A stretch of DNA of 51,069 bases from Chloroflexota bacterium (GTDB taxonomy: Bacteria; Chloroflexota; UBA11872; VXOZ01), in NCBI GenBank assembly GCA_012270555.1, contig JAAXIC010000047.1:1-51069 (forward strand), read 5' to 3'. Both the position numbers and the translations under genes were made by a program. The notes below the pieces were generated by a model, which saw only the letters and a list, made by a program, of their open reading frames with translations, made no database searches and was not told where the DNA came from. Positions 1 through 8,559 of the stretch are shown here, piece by piece; the stretch's first letter is position 1, and every line of letters begins with the position of its first letter.

Positions 1-51
1 TGCCAATCTCCAGATTCTTTCCCTCATCTAAAGTGACAAACCCACCCAAGA

Positions 52-76
52 GCGGGGGACAAGCCCCCGCGCTACA
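52..76. repeat. palindromic repeat, GCGGGGG/CCCCCGC family, copy 1
   Basis: Arms GCGGGGG (52-58) and CCCCCGC (64-70) surround the loop ACAAG and are followed by GCTACAAG. The whole unit recurs base for base at 33739-33763. It sits between genes and has no coding content. Confidence 0.75.
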
Positions 77-121
77 AGGAAGATGCCTTCTATCCGTCAA
101 TGCCGCGACCCCAACTCCGTC

Positions 122-141
122 ATTCCGGCGAAAGCCGGAAT
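122..141 (+). repeat. hairpin repeat with GAAA tetraloop, copy 1
   Basis: Arms ATTCCGGC (122-129) and GCCGGAAT (134-141) enclose GAAA, a GNRA tetraloop if read as plus-strand RNA. A second copy at 9878-9897 has the same structure with one compensated base pair and a different GNRA loop. Similar elements are known as abundant intergenic repeats in many bacteria (from memory). Confidence 0.7.
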
Positions 142-262
142 CCATCTTCTTCTTAGCAGGACAAGATCTCTAAGTCCCTTAAGAGGGAAGAATACCCGCG
201 CGACGAATCGGGAAAGTCGGCGTTAAGGGAGAAAGTAGCTGTTACGCTAGCGCACCGGGTGG

Positions 263-283
263 GCGCAGGTTGCAAACCTGCGC
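263..283. repeat. palindromic repeat, GCGCAGGTT/AACCTGCGC family, copy 1
   Basis: Arms GCGCAGGTT (263-271) and AACCTGCGC (275-283) flank GCA. Related copies are at 27545-27571 and 31182-31210, with longer arms, and one half-copy is near 46850-46865. Copies differ by matched changes in both arms. Confidence 0.75.
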
Positions 284-415
284 TACCGGGGATGATGGTG
301 GTCAATGCCTCCCGGCAATCACTCACCTACGGCAGGTGGAAAGTGGAAAGCTTCAACTGCTGGGCGTTGCAATGAACCGAGTGCACTGAGCGTATACTCC
401 TGCACCACCAACTGC

Positions 416-439
416 CCTTCGACAGGCTCAGGGCGAACG
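416..439. repeat. dispersed repeat, TTCGACAGGCTCAG family
   Basis: This copy reads TTCGACAGGCTCAG followed by GGCGAACG. An exact copy of the core lies at 3440-3461, and diverged or inverted relatives lie near 31332-31362, 44405-44455, 47205-47231 and 48590-48614. All are intergenic. Confidence 0.65.
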
Positions 440-481
440 GACGGCGCGTGGGGGTGAATCGAGAATAGGTCTCGAAGCGGT

Positions 482-2149
482 CTACATGTGTTCCGGCGCG
501 GACATGCCCATCAGGCCGAGACAACGCGCAAAAACGAGCTTTGCCGCTTGCACGAGTTGCAAGCGCGCCTGCGAGAGCGCCACGTTTTCGGGGTCGATCA
601 CCCGGCAATCGCGATAGAAGGCGTGGAAGAGCGCCGCCAATTCCTGGGCATAGAATGCGAGCCGATGCGGCGTGTGCTGAAGCGCCACGTCTTCGACGAG
701 TTCGGGCAGTCTCAGCATCTGCCGCAAAAGGGTAAGCTCGGCGGGATGCTGTAGGAGAGCGAGGTCGGCGTCACCCGGCGCAATGCCTTCTTGTACCGCG
801 CGTTCTAAAATACTTGCCGTGCGGGCGTGGGCGTATTGGATGTAGTACACGGGATTCTCGTCGGACTGCTCCTGCGCCAGGTCCAAGTCGAAGCTCATGG
901 CCGTATCAGGCGACCGTGCAACCAGGAAGTAGCGGCTGGCGTCAACGCCCACTTCTTCCACTACCTCCCGCACGGTTACCACGTCGCCGGTGCGCTTGGA
1001 CATGCGCACTTCCTCACCGCCCCGCAGCACGCGCACGAGCTGATAGAGCAGTATCGTGAGCTGCTCCGGGTCGTGGCCCAGCGCGGCCAATGAGGCTTTT
1101 ACGCGCGGCACGTGACCGTGGTGGTCCGCGCCCCACACGTCGATGAGGCTGGTGTAGCCCCGTTCGAGTTTATAATCGTGGTAGGCAATGTCGGCGGCAA
1201 AATACGTAGGCTCGCCGTTGCTGCGCACGAGCACGTTGTCTTTGTCTTCCTCAATGTCAGTCGAAACGAACCAGATCGCCCCTTCGCGCTCGGCCACGCG
1301 GCCGCGCTCGCGCAGGGTATCAATGGCGTCTTGTACGCGGCCCTCGTCTTCCAACCAGGATTGCGCGACCCACGCGTCGAACTGTGCGCCGAGCAGCGCG
1401 CAGTCCTCGCGAATTGACTCCAGCATGAGAGCGAGACCGCGCTCGTGGAGCTTTTGCAGAGCTTCATCTTCCGGCACGTGCAGCAGGGCATCGCCTTCTT
1501 CTTGGTTGATCTGCGCGGCGAGCTCCACCATGTACTCCCCGGCGTAGCCGTCCGGCGGTACGTGGGCGTCAATGGCGTGCAGTTGCTGGTAGCGCGCCAG
1601 GAGTGTGCGGGAAAAAATATCCATCTGGCTGCCCACGTCGTTGACGTAGTACTCCCGCTGCACGGCGAAGTTGGCGGCCTCCAGCACCCGTGCCAGCGTG
1701 TCGCCAAGGACGATGTTGCGCCCGCTGCCAATCGTGAGCGGGCCGGTGGGATTGGCGCTGCAGAACTCTACCTGGAGCGGGGCGCCGCCGCCCACGTCGC
1801 AGTTGCCGTAGGCTGCGCCTTGGGCGATGATCTCGCCTACCTGGCGCGCCAGCCAGGTCTCATCCAAATGGAAATTGATAAACCCCGGCGGGGCTGCGGT
1901 TACTTCAGCGAGATAGGGGCTATCGGGAAGGGCAGCCACAATAACCTCGGCAACCTGCATGGGCGGCATGCGCACGGCGCGCGAAAGCCGCAGCGCCAGA
2001 TTGGAGGCGTAATCGGCCTTTTCCGGCGGGGCGTATTCAACGGTTACGTCGGTATCCGCCAGGGGCGGCAGTTTATTCTGCTCCTGCGCCGTACTCAGGG
2101 CTTGCGCCAGGAGCCCGCGAATGTGTGTTCTAGCTGACTCTCTGCTCAT
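482..2149 (-). CDS. argS: arginyl-tRNA synthetase
   Basis: This class I synthetase charges tRNA-Arg with arginine in the cytoplasm. The 555-residue length fits the family. An N-terminal Arg-tRNA synthetase domain comes first, then the catalytic domain with NPTGPL at about 133-138, then the KMSKS-type loop RMSKRTG at 382, and an all-helical DALR anticodon-binding domain from about 440 to the end. The ATG at 2149 is the natural start, although no strong ribosome binding site precedes it. The HIGH signature is degenerate: residues 139-142 read TIGS where most ArgS proteins have HVGH, so both signature histidines are absent. The rest of the active-site neighbourhood (GRN, YYVND) is preserved, so this is probably a lineage variant rather than a dead enzyme. 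The gene stands alone on the minus strand. Confidence 0.95.
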   Translation of the reverse strand: MSRESARTHIRGLLAQALSTAQEQNKLPPLADTDVTVEYAPPEKADYASNLALRLSRAVRMPPMQVAEVIVAALPDSPYLAEVTAAPPGFINFHLDETWLARQVGEIIAQGAAYGNCDVGGGAPLQVEFCSANPTGPLTIGSGRNIVLGDTLARVLEAANFAVQREYYVNDVGSQMDIFSRTLLARYQQLHAIDAHVPPDGYAGEYMVELAAQINQEEGDALLHVPEDEALQKLHERGLALMLESIREDCALLGAQFDAWVAQSWLEDEGRVQDAIDTLRERGRVAEREGAIWFVSTDIEEDKDNVLVRSNGEPTYFAADIAYHDYKLERGYTSLIDVWGADHHGHVPRVKASLAALGHDPEQLTILLYQLVRVLRGGEEVRMSKRTGDVVTVREVVEEVGVDASRYFLVARSPDTAMSFDLDLAQEQSDENPVYYIQYAHARTASILERAVQEGIAPGDADLALLQHPAELTLLRQMLRLPELVEDVALQHTPHRLAFYAQELAALFHAFYRDCRVIDPENVALSQARLQLVQAAKLVFARCLGLMGMSAPEHM

Positions 2150-2441
2150 GTGTCCGGTCTAATCCTGATCTAAACAGCGCGAACGCTCGCAGCAATTTGC
2201 TCGCGCTTAGCGTTGCCGTCCGTGCAATGTCAACAAGCTCTAAATTAAGAAAGCGACCGCAACGTGGCCGCTATCAGTACTCTCCATATTACGGTGTAGG
2301 TGTGCTGTTTTCAAGCCTCTTTGCAATGTGCTTGCACAGAACCCATTGTAGATGCCGCTTCGCCGTCGCGTGGTATGCTAGTCCCACGCCGTCACAGGCG
2401 GCGCGGTTTTTCTGGTATGACCCCAAAGAGAGATAAAGAGC

Positions 2442-3281
2442 ATGATCGTTGACGTTCACTCGCACATGTCAGATGCGGCGTTGCACCTCACTGACGAATT
2501 CAAAGCGGATCTTGGAGAATCGTGGCAAGGGCTTACCATCGACGCGACGCCGGACATACACCGGCAGGCCGTGGCCGCCGTGGACGCTATCATCGTCTTT
2601 CCGCTCTATGCCCCGTACAGCGGCATTGTGGTGCCGAACGAATACGTGGCTGACTACGTGCGCGGCGCCGGTGACAACGTGATTGGCTTTGCGAGTGTCG
2701 ACGCCAACGATGCGGACGCCCCAGACCAGCTCGAGCACGCGGCCAAAAACCTTGGGCTGCGCGGCCTCAAGATTGGGCCCATCTACCAGAACTACGATCC
2801 GCTGGGCGAGGGGGCGCTCGCCATGTTCGCCAAAGCCGAGGTGCTCGGTCTTCCCGTCATGTGGCACCACGGCACGACCTTCGTGCGCAAAGCGCCGCTC
2901 AAGTACACGCAGCCATACCAGGTGGATGAGGTCGCCATTCGCTTTCCCGATCTCAAGGTGATTGTGGCGCACATGGGACACCCCGGTATCGGCGAGACCG
3001 TCTCGGTGGTGCGCAAACAGCCAAACGTCTACACGGATATCAGCGGGCTCTATCCCCGCCCCTGGTTGTATTACAACGCTCTTATAACGGCAGTCGAATA
3101 CGGCACTGCGGATAAGCTGCTCTTCGGTACCGACTTTCCCCTTTTCACCGCTGCGGACACGATTGCCGGGCTGCGCAACGTGAACGCTTTCGTGGAAGGC
3201 ACAGCGCTGCCGCGCGTGCCGGAGGACGTGATCGAGGGGATCATCCACCGCGAGAGTTTGACGCTGCTTGGGCTGGATTAG
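2442..3281 (+). CDS. amidohydrolase family protein (amidohydrolase_2 type)
   Basis: A 279-residue TIM-barrel metal-dependent hydrolase or decarboxylase. The metal-ligand motifs are visible in order: DVHSH at residue 4, GLKIGP at about 109, WHHG at about 140, VAHMGHP near 175 and FGTDFP near 227. This layout matches the amidohydrolase_2 family, which includes decarboxylases related to ACMSD as well as lactone hydrolases. The substrate cannot be read from sequence. The ATG follows a weak purine-rich site (AGAGAGATAAAGAGC). The gene is transcribed divergently from argS across about 290 bases and stands alone, followed by an intergenic inverted repeat. It is one of several scavenging-type hydrolases in the window. 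Confidence 0.85.
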   Translation: MIVDVHSHMSDAALHLTDEFKADLGESWQGLTIDATPDIHRQAVAAVDAIIVFPLYAPYSGIVVPNEYVADYVRGAGDNVIGFASVDANDADAPDQLEHAAKNLGLRGLKIGPIYQNYDPLGEGALAMFAKAEVLGLPVMWHHGTTFVRKAPLKYTQPYQVDEVAIRFPDLKVIVAHMGHPGIGETVSVVRKQPNVYTDISGLYPRPWLYYNALITAVEYGTADKLLFGTDFPLFTAADTIAGLRNVNAFVEGTALPRVPEDVIEGIIHRESLTLLGLD

Positions 3282-3322
3282 ACCTAGCGTAGACCGCAGT
3301 GTTCTGCCAATGCGAGGTTAAA

Positions 3323-3398
3323 TTGAGCCGTTCGTGCTGAGTGGGCTTCGCGAAGCCTGGTCTTTACAAAAGCCCTTGTCGAAGCATGAACGGCTCAA
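3323..3398. repeat. long inverted repeat with internal palindrome
   Basis: Outer arms TTGAGCCGTTCGTGCT (3323-3338) and AGCATGAACGGCTCAA (3383-3398) pair over 16 bases with one G:T. Inside lies the perfect palindrome GGCTTCGCGAAGCC. Related units (GTTCGTGCTGAG, GGCTTCGCG, GTCGAAG, then GAACGG) lie near 6857-6900, 31298-31376, 47028-47066 and, reversed, 48508-48552. It looks like a miniature, gene-free mobile or structural repeat. Confidence 0.65.
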
Positions 3399-3439
3399 CG
3401 CACGCACGCAAATTAGCTTCTTCAATAGGATGTTCACCT

Positions 3440-3461
3440 TTCGACAGGCTCAGGGCGAACG
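3440..3461. repeat. dispersed repeat, TTCGACAGGCTCAG family
   Basis: Exact second copy of the core found at 416-439, again intergenic, just downstream of the large inverted repeat at 3323-3398. Confidence 0.65.
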
Positions 3462-3572
3462 TGGATTAAGACTCGGTCTGCTACTTTGGTAACACAGGAC
3501 AAACGCGGGCACGGCTAAGCGGCAAAAGCGAAGAGACTTGTAAGCGGCGTACTTACTCGCCTTTGGCAAGGG

Positions 3573-4028
3573 CTAGGTAAGCGGATCCTCTTCCGGCAAT
3601 TCCTCCTCGTGCCTTATAGGCTCCTTGCCGAAGAAGCGCCGCATGATCCAGTCGTTGACGCCCCAGGCGCGAATGGCCGAGTAGAGCACCCAGAGGCTGA
3701 AGACGCGCTGCAGCGTGGATTGGGACAACTGTTGGGCAATTGCGGCGGCTATGAGACCGGCTGCAACGGCGCCAATGGCGATGAGGAACACGGGCTTCAA
3801 TTTGAGGTTCTTCATGCGGTAGTGGGTAAACGCGCCGGCGAGCGTGGTGGGTATCATCACCACCAGCGAAATGCCCTGGCCGATGTGCTGGCCGTAGCCG
3901 AGAATAAGCACCGCCGCCGGTACCATGATAATCCCGCCGCCCACACCCATGGTGCCGCTGAGCAGACCTACGCTAAAGCCAATAGCAAGGCTGAAGAGAA
4001 AGACGCTCAGTTCGGGATCGAGCGTCAT
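3573..4028 (-). CDS. half-size TauE/SafE-type transporter, second half
   Basis: A 151-residue membrane protein that corresponds to one repeat of a sulfite exporter TauE/SafE family transporter. Full-length family members are about 250 residues with two such repeats. The signature GLLSGTMGVGGGIIMVP is near the N terminus, followed by three more hydrophobic segments (about 47-67, 75-95, 98-115) and a charged tail ending EELPEEDPLT. The start is the ATG at 4028, which overlaps the stop of the upstream gene as ATGA (4028-4025). That arrangement implies translational coupling and equal production of the two halves. They probably form a two-subunit permease for a small anion or organosulfur compound; the substrate is unknown. 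Confidence 0.8.
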   Translation of the reverse strand: MTLDPELSVFLFSLAIGFSVGLLSGTMGVGGGIIMVPAAVLILGYGQHIGQGISLVVMIPTTLAGAFTHYRMKNLKLKPVFLIAIGAVAAGLIAAAIAQQLSQSTLQRVFSLWVLYSAIRAWGVNDWIMRRFFGKEPIRHEEELPEEDPLT

Positions 4029-4507
4029 GCCGCTTCCTCCCGGTGGAACACCAAGCTCCAAATTCCCACCACAACCATCAACGCGAATCCGGCGATGAGG
4101 ATCGCGTTCCCCAGGACGGGATGCTGCAGCAGCATGCGCAGGCCGACGGCGGTGAGCAAAATGGCAAAGAGGCGCTTCAATTGCTTCTGGTTGATGCGGT
4201 GCGAGATGCGCACGCCGATGGGCGCCGCCAAAACCGCGCTAATCATGAAACCCGCCCCCGCGATGTACGCCGGCACCTCGTTGCCGGGCGGTTCGTCGCG
4301 GGGCCACAAGGCGTAGACCAACGCCGCGGCAATTGCCGTCGGCACGATAGCGCCCAGGCTCACCGCGTGCGCTTCACGCTGCGACAAGGCCAAGTAGGCG
4401 GTGATTAATGGGACGATGACGACACCGCCGCCGACACCGGCCAGACCGGACAGCGTACCGCCGGCAATGCCCACGGCAATGTAGCGCCAAAGGGGAATCG
4501 AATTCAT
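4025..4507 (-). CDS. half-size TauE/SafE-type transporter, first half
   Basis: A 160-residue membrane protein with the same signature as its downstream partner: GTLSGLAGVGGGVVIVP at about residues 17-33, then hydrophobic helices around 48-66, 78-97, 110-126 and 130-148. It is the first gene of the pair, starts at ATG 4507 and ends in the TGA shared with the next start. Each half carries its own glycine-rich re-entrant motif, as expected if a two-repeat transporter is encoded as separate subunits. No frameshift would fuse them neatly: the overlap is a classic stop-start, and each protein is complete, so a broken gene is less likely. Confidence 0.8.
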   Translation of the reverse strand: MNSIPLWRYIAVGIAGGTLSGLAGVGGGVVIVPLITAYLALSQREAHAVSLGAIVPTAIAAALVYALWPRDEPPGNEVPAYIAGAGFMISAVLAAPIGVRISHRINQKQLKRLFAILLTAVGLRMLLQHPVLGNAILIAGFALMVVVGIWSLVFHREEAA

Positions 4508-4583
4508 GGCTTCAAAATACTAGCACGGTTAGTGCTCGGCTACAAAGAGGTGCGGAATAGTTCCGCTTAGGCTGAGGTGGCAC

Positions 4584-4611
4584 GTAGGGACACGATATAT
4601 CGTGCCCCTAC
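4584..4611. repeat. palindromic repeat, GTAGGGGCACGATATAT family, copy 1
   Basis: A 28-base near-perfect palindrome with left arm GTAGGGACACGATA and right arm TATCGTGCCCCTAC, one mismatch. A second copy of exactly the same length is at 10961-10988. The region from 4508 to 4679, between two convergently spaced minus-strand genes, holds nothing else. Confidence 0.7.
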
Positions 4612-4679
4612 TTTGCTTTGCGCGGCGAATTCTCTCTACCGATTGCGGGAGAGACGCCTTCATTGAGAATTCGGCCGCA

Positions 4680-5687
4680 TCACTTGGTTGGGAAAAACTC
4701 GGCGCGCGGCAGGATGGACAGGCGGAGATCGTGGGCGCCGTCGGCGCGGGCGCATTCGTAGTAGAAGTATAGGTCGTCTTCCACCGGCACCACGTCCACA
4801 TAGCGCACCGAGCGCGAACCCCCGGACGACTGCACAGCCGGCCCGTTGACGCTCAGGCGCGTGAAGGCGCGCAAGTCAGCAGAGAGCGCCAAGCCGCACT
4901 GTTCCTCGTAGTTCTCGGAGACATCGGCGGAGCCATCGTAAAACGCGACCCACTGCTGCCCGACACGCACCAGCGAAGAAATGCGGCTGCAGTAGCTATC
5001 CCAGCCCTGCTCGCGGGGCGCAAAGACATCGCCCTGCCATTCCCAGTTCCGGCCGTCGCCGCTCACCGCCAGGCCCGTGCTCGACTTGGCAATGCCAGTG
5101 TTGTAGATATCGGCGGTAGCGTGCATGGCTTCACGCGCGGACGCATCCACCATGGCGGGCGAGGGGGCGTAGCTCACGATCATGTGCCACAGGCCGCCGA
5201 CGTTGATGACGTAGGGGTCTTTCACACCCTCCGCGTGGATGTCCGCCGCCGTGAGTACCGGCCGGCGCGACGCGGGGTCGAATTCCGCCGGTGAGTCGGC
5301 CTCCAGCATGTCGACGCGCCAGCGGTTGTCCGCGCTATCCACGAACGAGACGAAGAGCAGAAAGCGCCCGTCGGTATCTCTAACCAAACTGCTCTTCTCA
5401 ACGGAAGGCGAATTCCCAAACGCGTGCTTTGGCGCCGACCAAACGTCCGCGAAGTGCTTGCCGTCCTCGCTGCGCGCAATGTAGCAGGCAAAGCCGCGAT
5501 CAGGCTCCTGACCGCGCGGACGCCGCCGCCGGTAGTGGAGGTAGAGCGTCCCGTCATCCGGCACGTAAAGCACACACGGCGCGCCGACCCAGTGGCCGTT
5601 GCCCGCCTCCAGCGGCTCCAGCACGATGTGCGCTTCCTCGGGATCAAATAGCGTGATGGGGAAGTGATAGGTTTTCGCGTCACGCAT
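4680..5687 (-). CDS. five-bladed beta-propeller glycosidase-like protein (GH43/GH32/GH130 fold)
   Basis: A 335-residue protein without signal peptide. Its layout, with repeated short blocks such as WVGAPCVLYVPDDG, YIARSEDGKHF, VKDPYVIN, GLAVSGDGRNWEW, WVAFYDG and LALSADLRAF, is that of the five-bladed propeller glycosidases and phosphorylases. The VKDPYV block matches the position of the acidic residue that sits in blade 3 of GH43-like enzymes. The exact family and sugar cannot be assigned. The ATG at 5687 is preceded by AAAGGA at good spacing. It lies 56 bases downstream of a Gfo/Idh/MocA oxidoreductase on the same strand; the two likely form an operon for processing a sugar or cyclitol. Confidence 0.7.
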   Translation of the reverse strand: MRDAKTYHFPITLFDPEEAHIVLEPLEAGNGHWVGAPCVLYVPDDGTLYLHYRRRRPRGQEPDRGFACYIARSEDGKHFADVWSAPKHAFGNSPSVEKSSLVRDTDGRFLLFVSFVDSADNRWRVDMLEADSPAEFDPASRRPVLTAADIHAEGVKDPYVINVGGLWHMIVSYAPSPAMVDASAREAMHATADIYNTGIAKSSTGLAVSGDGRNWEWQGDVFAPREQGWDSYCSRISSLVRVGQQWVAFYDGSADVSENYEEQCGLALSADLRAFTRLSVNGPAVQSSGGSRSVRYVDVVPVEDDLYFYYECARADGAHDLRLSILPRAEFFPTK

Positions 5688-5743
5688 CGGTGCTAGTCCT
5701 TTCTGGATAGCCTGAGAGGTGAAAAGCCTACATGTGGAGTGCG

Positions 5744-6742
5744 TTACGCGAAGATTTCCGCTTCAATTTCCGCGGGGGCGACCGGACGGCTTTCAGCCGT
5801 GGAGCGGTTGAAGGCGAGAGTCAGCGCCAGGGTTTTTAGGGCGTCGTCGAGCGGCGACCGCAAAAGGGAGGGGTCATCCGCGTCCACAGCTTTCAGAAAG
5901 GCCTCCGCCATACGCACCTCCGAAGAGGGTTGTTCCGGGGCGTGAACCTCGGTGCCGCGTGGCGTGATCTGCTGCAAGTCTCTCCCGGAAAAGCGCAGCA
6001 GCATCTCTTCGCTGACGATATCGAGCCCCGAACTTTGCGGCAGGCCGAAGAAGAGCGCGTACGTCGTGGCCACGCTGCCGACTGCGCCGGTCTTGAAGGC
6101 AAAGACCCCCGAATAGACGTCCCAATTCTGGAACGACTCATCGTCTTTCCACGCGCTGCGGCCGAACTGCGCGTACACCTCGTCCACCTCGCCGCCAAAG
6201 AGCCGGCAGAGGTCGAGGAGGTGCGTGGCCTGCTCAACAATCTGTCCGCCGCCCTGGGCGGAATCCAGGTTCCAGGGAACTTTGGGTACGCCCTGATACC
6301 ACCAGATGCGGGTCATTCCAAGTTCGCGCCCCGCCAGGAGTTCGCGGGCACGGCTTGCCAGACTGCCGTAGCGGTGCTGGTAGCCTACGCAACAGAGCAC
6401 ACCGCCCTGCTCCACCGCCATGCGAATGCGGCGGGCGTCCAGCACGCTGAGCGCCACCGGCTTTTCCACGAAGATTGCGGCCTTCTGGGTGGCGGCGTAT
6501 TCGACCTGCTCGGCGTGCAGATTGGGGGGCGTAATCACGTAGACGGCATCGGGCTGCTCGGTATCGAGCATGTCGCGATAGTCTGTATACGTCTCCGCAC
6601 CAAATGGCGCGGCGGCTTCCTGGGCGCGCCCTTCATCCACGTCGCAGATGGCCGCGACTTCAGCGCCTTCCACCTGGGTCAGGGCGCGATAGTGCGCTTG
6701 CGCGCGGCGACCCGCGCCAATACCCGCCACTCGCAGATCCAT
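5744..6742 (-). CDS. Gfo/Idh/MocA family oxidoreductase
   Basis: A 332-residue NAD(P)-dependent dehydrogenase acting on sugars or inositols. The Rossmann nucleotide-binding motif GIGAGRRAQAHY is at residues 7-18, the family signature EKPVAL at about 93-98 follows the expected strand, and the C-terminal alpha/beta dimerisation domain covers about 125-320. The HLLDL motif (about 175) carries the histidine usually used in catalysis. The ATG is preceded by GAGGTGAC. It is the first gene of a likely two-gene unit with the propeller glycosidase downstream, so it may oxidise the released sugar. The precise substrate is unknown. Confidence 0.88.
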   Translation of the reverse strand: MDLRVAGIGAGRRAQAHYRALTQVEGAEVAAICDVDEGRAQEAAAPFGAETYTDYRDMLDTEQPDAVYVITPPNLHAEQVEYAATQKAAIFVEKPVALSVLDARRIRMAVEQGGVLCCVGYQHRYGSLASRARELLAGRELGMTRIWWYQGVPKVPWNLDSAQGGGQIVEQATHLLDLCRLFGGEVDEVYAQFGRSAWKDDESFQNWDVYSGVFAFKTGAVGSVATTYALFFGLPQSSGLDIVSEEMLLRFSGRDLQQITPRGTEVHAPEQPSSEVRMAEAFLKAVDADDPSLLRSPLDDALKTLALTLAFNRSTAESRPVAPAEIEAEIFA

Positions 6743-7086
6743 TAAGTCACCTCAATTTCGTCAATTCGGTCAAACACCTGTAGTCAACAGTCACGTCACC
6801 CGACTGTCTAAGCAAAGACCAAAGGTTGCACCGTATCAAAGTAGCATTCCCCATCCGTTCGTACTGAGGGCTGCGCGAAGCCCCTGTCGAAGTACGTGTG
6901 GAGCGAAATGCTAGGCAGAAAACCGGTAGGGTCACACCGTCCAGGAGTTTCCCCCTCACCCTAGCCCTCTCCCTCGAGGGAGAGGGAACTCTCTCGCTTA
7001 TGCTAGGCTATGCAAGGGTCTCCTCGAGGGAGAGGGACTATGCGGGCTTTGCCAAGACTTGCCCGGTCCCCACGCAACACCAGTTC
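6743..7086. other. intergenic region with repeats
   Basis: No gene is supported. It contains a unit of the GTTCGTACTGAG / GCGCGAAGCCCC / GTCGAAG repeat family (about 6857-6895) and two neighbouring copies of a CTCTCCCTCGAGGGAGAG palindrome (6966-6987 and 7019-7037) preceded by CCCCTCACC. The same pyrimidine-rich unit recurs at 40155-40190 and 44248-44310. Confidence 0.6.
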
Positions 7087-8382
7087 TCACGCCACCGCCG
7101 TGCCGCGCAACGAATAGGCAGTCGTTTCGTCAATGCGCACAGGGAGGATTTCGCCCACCAGATTCTCGCGTGGATCGGTGAAGAACGTCACGCGGTCCGT
7201 GCGGATGCGCCCCCACCACTTGCCGTTCTTTTGCCCTTCCACCAGCACGTCAAGCGTGCTGCCCCGCAGCCGGGAATTCTTGGCCGCCACGACACGTTCT
7301 TGTAGGGCTTCAACGGCCAGCAAGCGCCGGTGTTTTTCGTCGCGCGGCACGTCATCTGCCATTTCCTCTCCCGCTTTCGTGCCCGGCCGCGGTGAATACA
7401 TGGCTGTGTGCACCACATCGAGTTCCAGTTGCTCCAGCATCGCCAGCGTATTCTCGAACTGCTGCTCGGTTTCGCCGGGGAAACCGACGATAATGTCCGT
7501 GGCAATGGAGGCCTGGGGGATGATCTCGCGGATACGGGAGACCAAATCCACATACCGGCTGGCGGGATAGCCACGCTTCATGCGGCGCAGGACCAGGTCA
7601 TCGCCGCTCTGCACGGCAATGTTGAAGTGCTCGCAGACGTTGGGCAGGCTGCCGACCGCCTCGATGATGCGGTCGGACATAAACAGCGGATGTGAGGTGA
7701 GGAAGCGGATCCGCTCCAACCCAGGCACCTCGCTACAGGCCGTGAGCAGGTCGGCGAGATCGGGTCGGCCCTCCAGGTCGCGGCCGTAGTCGTCTACGGT
7801 CTGCCCGAGCAGGGTGACTTCCCGCGTGCCGTGCCGCACCAGCCAGCGCAACTCGCGCACCACCTCCGGGATCGGGCGGCTGCGCTCAGGGCCCCGCCGG
7901 ATCGGCACGATGCAGAAGGCGCAGCGCATGTTGCAGCCGTAAATCACCGGTACCCAGCGGCACGGCCCGCCAAGCGCCAGCGGCGAACCCTCCAAGCAGC
8001 CTTCATCCAGCATGCCGCGGTTGCCGGCCTTCTGCTGGGCGAATTCCAAAATGGGCTCGTATTCGACCGGCTTGGTGAAAACGTCCACCTGCGGCAGCCG
8101 CGCCTGCAAGCGCTCCAAGCTATCGTCGCCCACCATGCAGCCCATCATCGCTATGGAGAGATCCGGATTCTTCTTCTTCATGCCGGTAAGCCAGCCGAGC
8201 TGCCCCAATGCGCGGTCCTCGGCGCTCTGGCGTACGGCGCACGTATTCACCACCACCAGATCGGCCTGCATCGGCTCCTCCGTCCACGAGTACCCGAGCG
8301 CTTCCAACGAACCGCCCAGCCGCTCCGAATCGGCCTTGTTCATCTGGCAACCGTAGGTGATGAGGTGATAGCGCAGGTCCAT
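7087..8382 (-). CDS. miaB: tRNA-2-methylthio-N6-dimethylallyladenosine synthase
   Basis: A radical-SAM methylthiotransferase that adds a methylthio group to isopentenyl-adenosine 37 of tRNAs reading UNN codons. The N-terminal MTTase domain carries cluster cysteines in YGCQMN, NTCAVR and GCMVG. The radical SAM cysteines are in CNMRCAFC (CxxxCxxC), and a TRAM domain closes the protein. I chose the ATG at 8382 because the conserved protein begins with MDLRYHLITYGC; an upstream in-frame ATG at 8454 would add 24 residues unlike the family. The length from 8382 (431 residues) is normal. It stands alone, divergent from the MEMO gene. The close relative RimO is less likely given the overall motif context. 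Confidence 0.9.
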   Translation of the reverse strand: MDLRYHLITYGCQMNKADSERLGGSLEALGYSWTEEPMQADLVVVNTCAVRQSAEDRALGQLGWLTGMKKKNPDLSIAMMGCMVGDDSLERLQARLPQVDVFTKPVEYEPILEFAQQKAGNRGMLDEGCLEGSPLALGGPCRWVPVIYGCNMRCAFCIVPIRRGPERSRPIPEVVRELRWLVRHGTREVTLLGQTVDDYGRDLEGRPDLADLLTACSEVPGLERIRFLTSHPLFMSDRIIEAVGSLPNVCEHFNIAVQSGDDLVLRRMKRGYPASRYVDLVSRIREIIPQASIATDIIVGFPGETEQQFENTLAMLEQLELDVVHTAMYSPRPGTKAGEEMADDVPRDEKHRRLLAVEALQERVVAAKNSRLRGSTLDVLVEGQKNGKWWGRIRTDRVTFFTDPRENLVGEILPVRIDETTAYSLRGTAVA

Positions 8383-8486
8383 GTTTCTCAGCATTCCAGA
8401 CGTATTCTCAGTAAACCGCGGCTCTATCCGCGTCTTCCCATTGTAGCAAGCCATGCTTGAGCCGTGAAGAAAACGCGTTGTGGCGT

Positions 8487-8516
8487 TTGCCCGGCCTGCG
8501 CGGATTTGCCTATACT
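8487..8516 (+). promoter_or_regulatory. candidate sigma-70-type promoter for the MEMO-domain gene
   Basis: TTGCCC (8487-8492) and TATACT (8511-8516) are 18 bases apart and lie about 45 bases before the ATG at 8560, in the divergent gap with miaB. The match is fair; no transcript evidence is available. Confidence 0.4.
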
Positions 8517-8559
8517 AGGGCTTTGGCAAAGCTGACCGTAGTTTCGTGAGGCGCCATTG

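Larger units (their letters stand above)
1..481. other. intergenic region rich in short palindromic repeats
   Basis: No convincing gene is seen here. The stretch lies downstream of argS and carries four different short repeats, listed separately at 52-76, 122-141, 263-283 and 416-439, all of which recur elsewhere in the window. The open frames that cross it have no ribosome binding site and no recognisable product. The reverse-strand readout of 416-439 sits where an argS terminator would be expected, but no T-run follows it. Confidence 0.6.
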
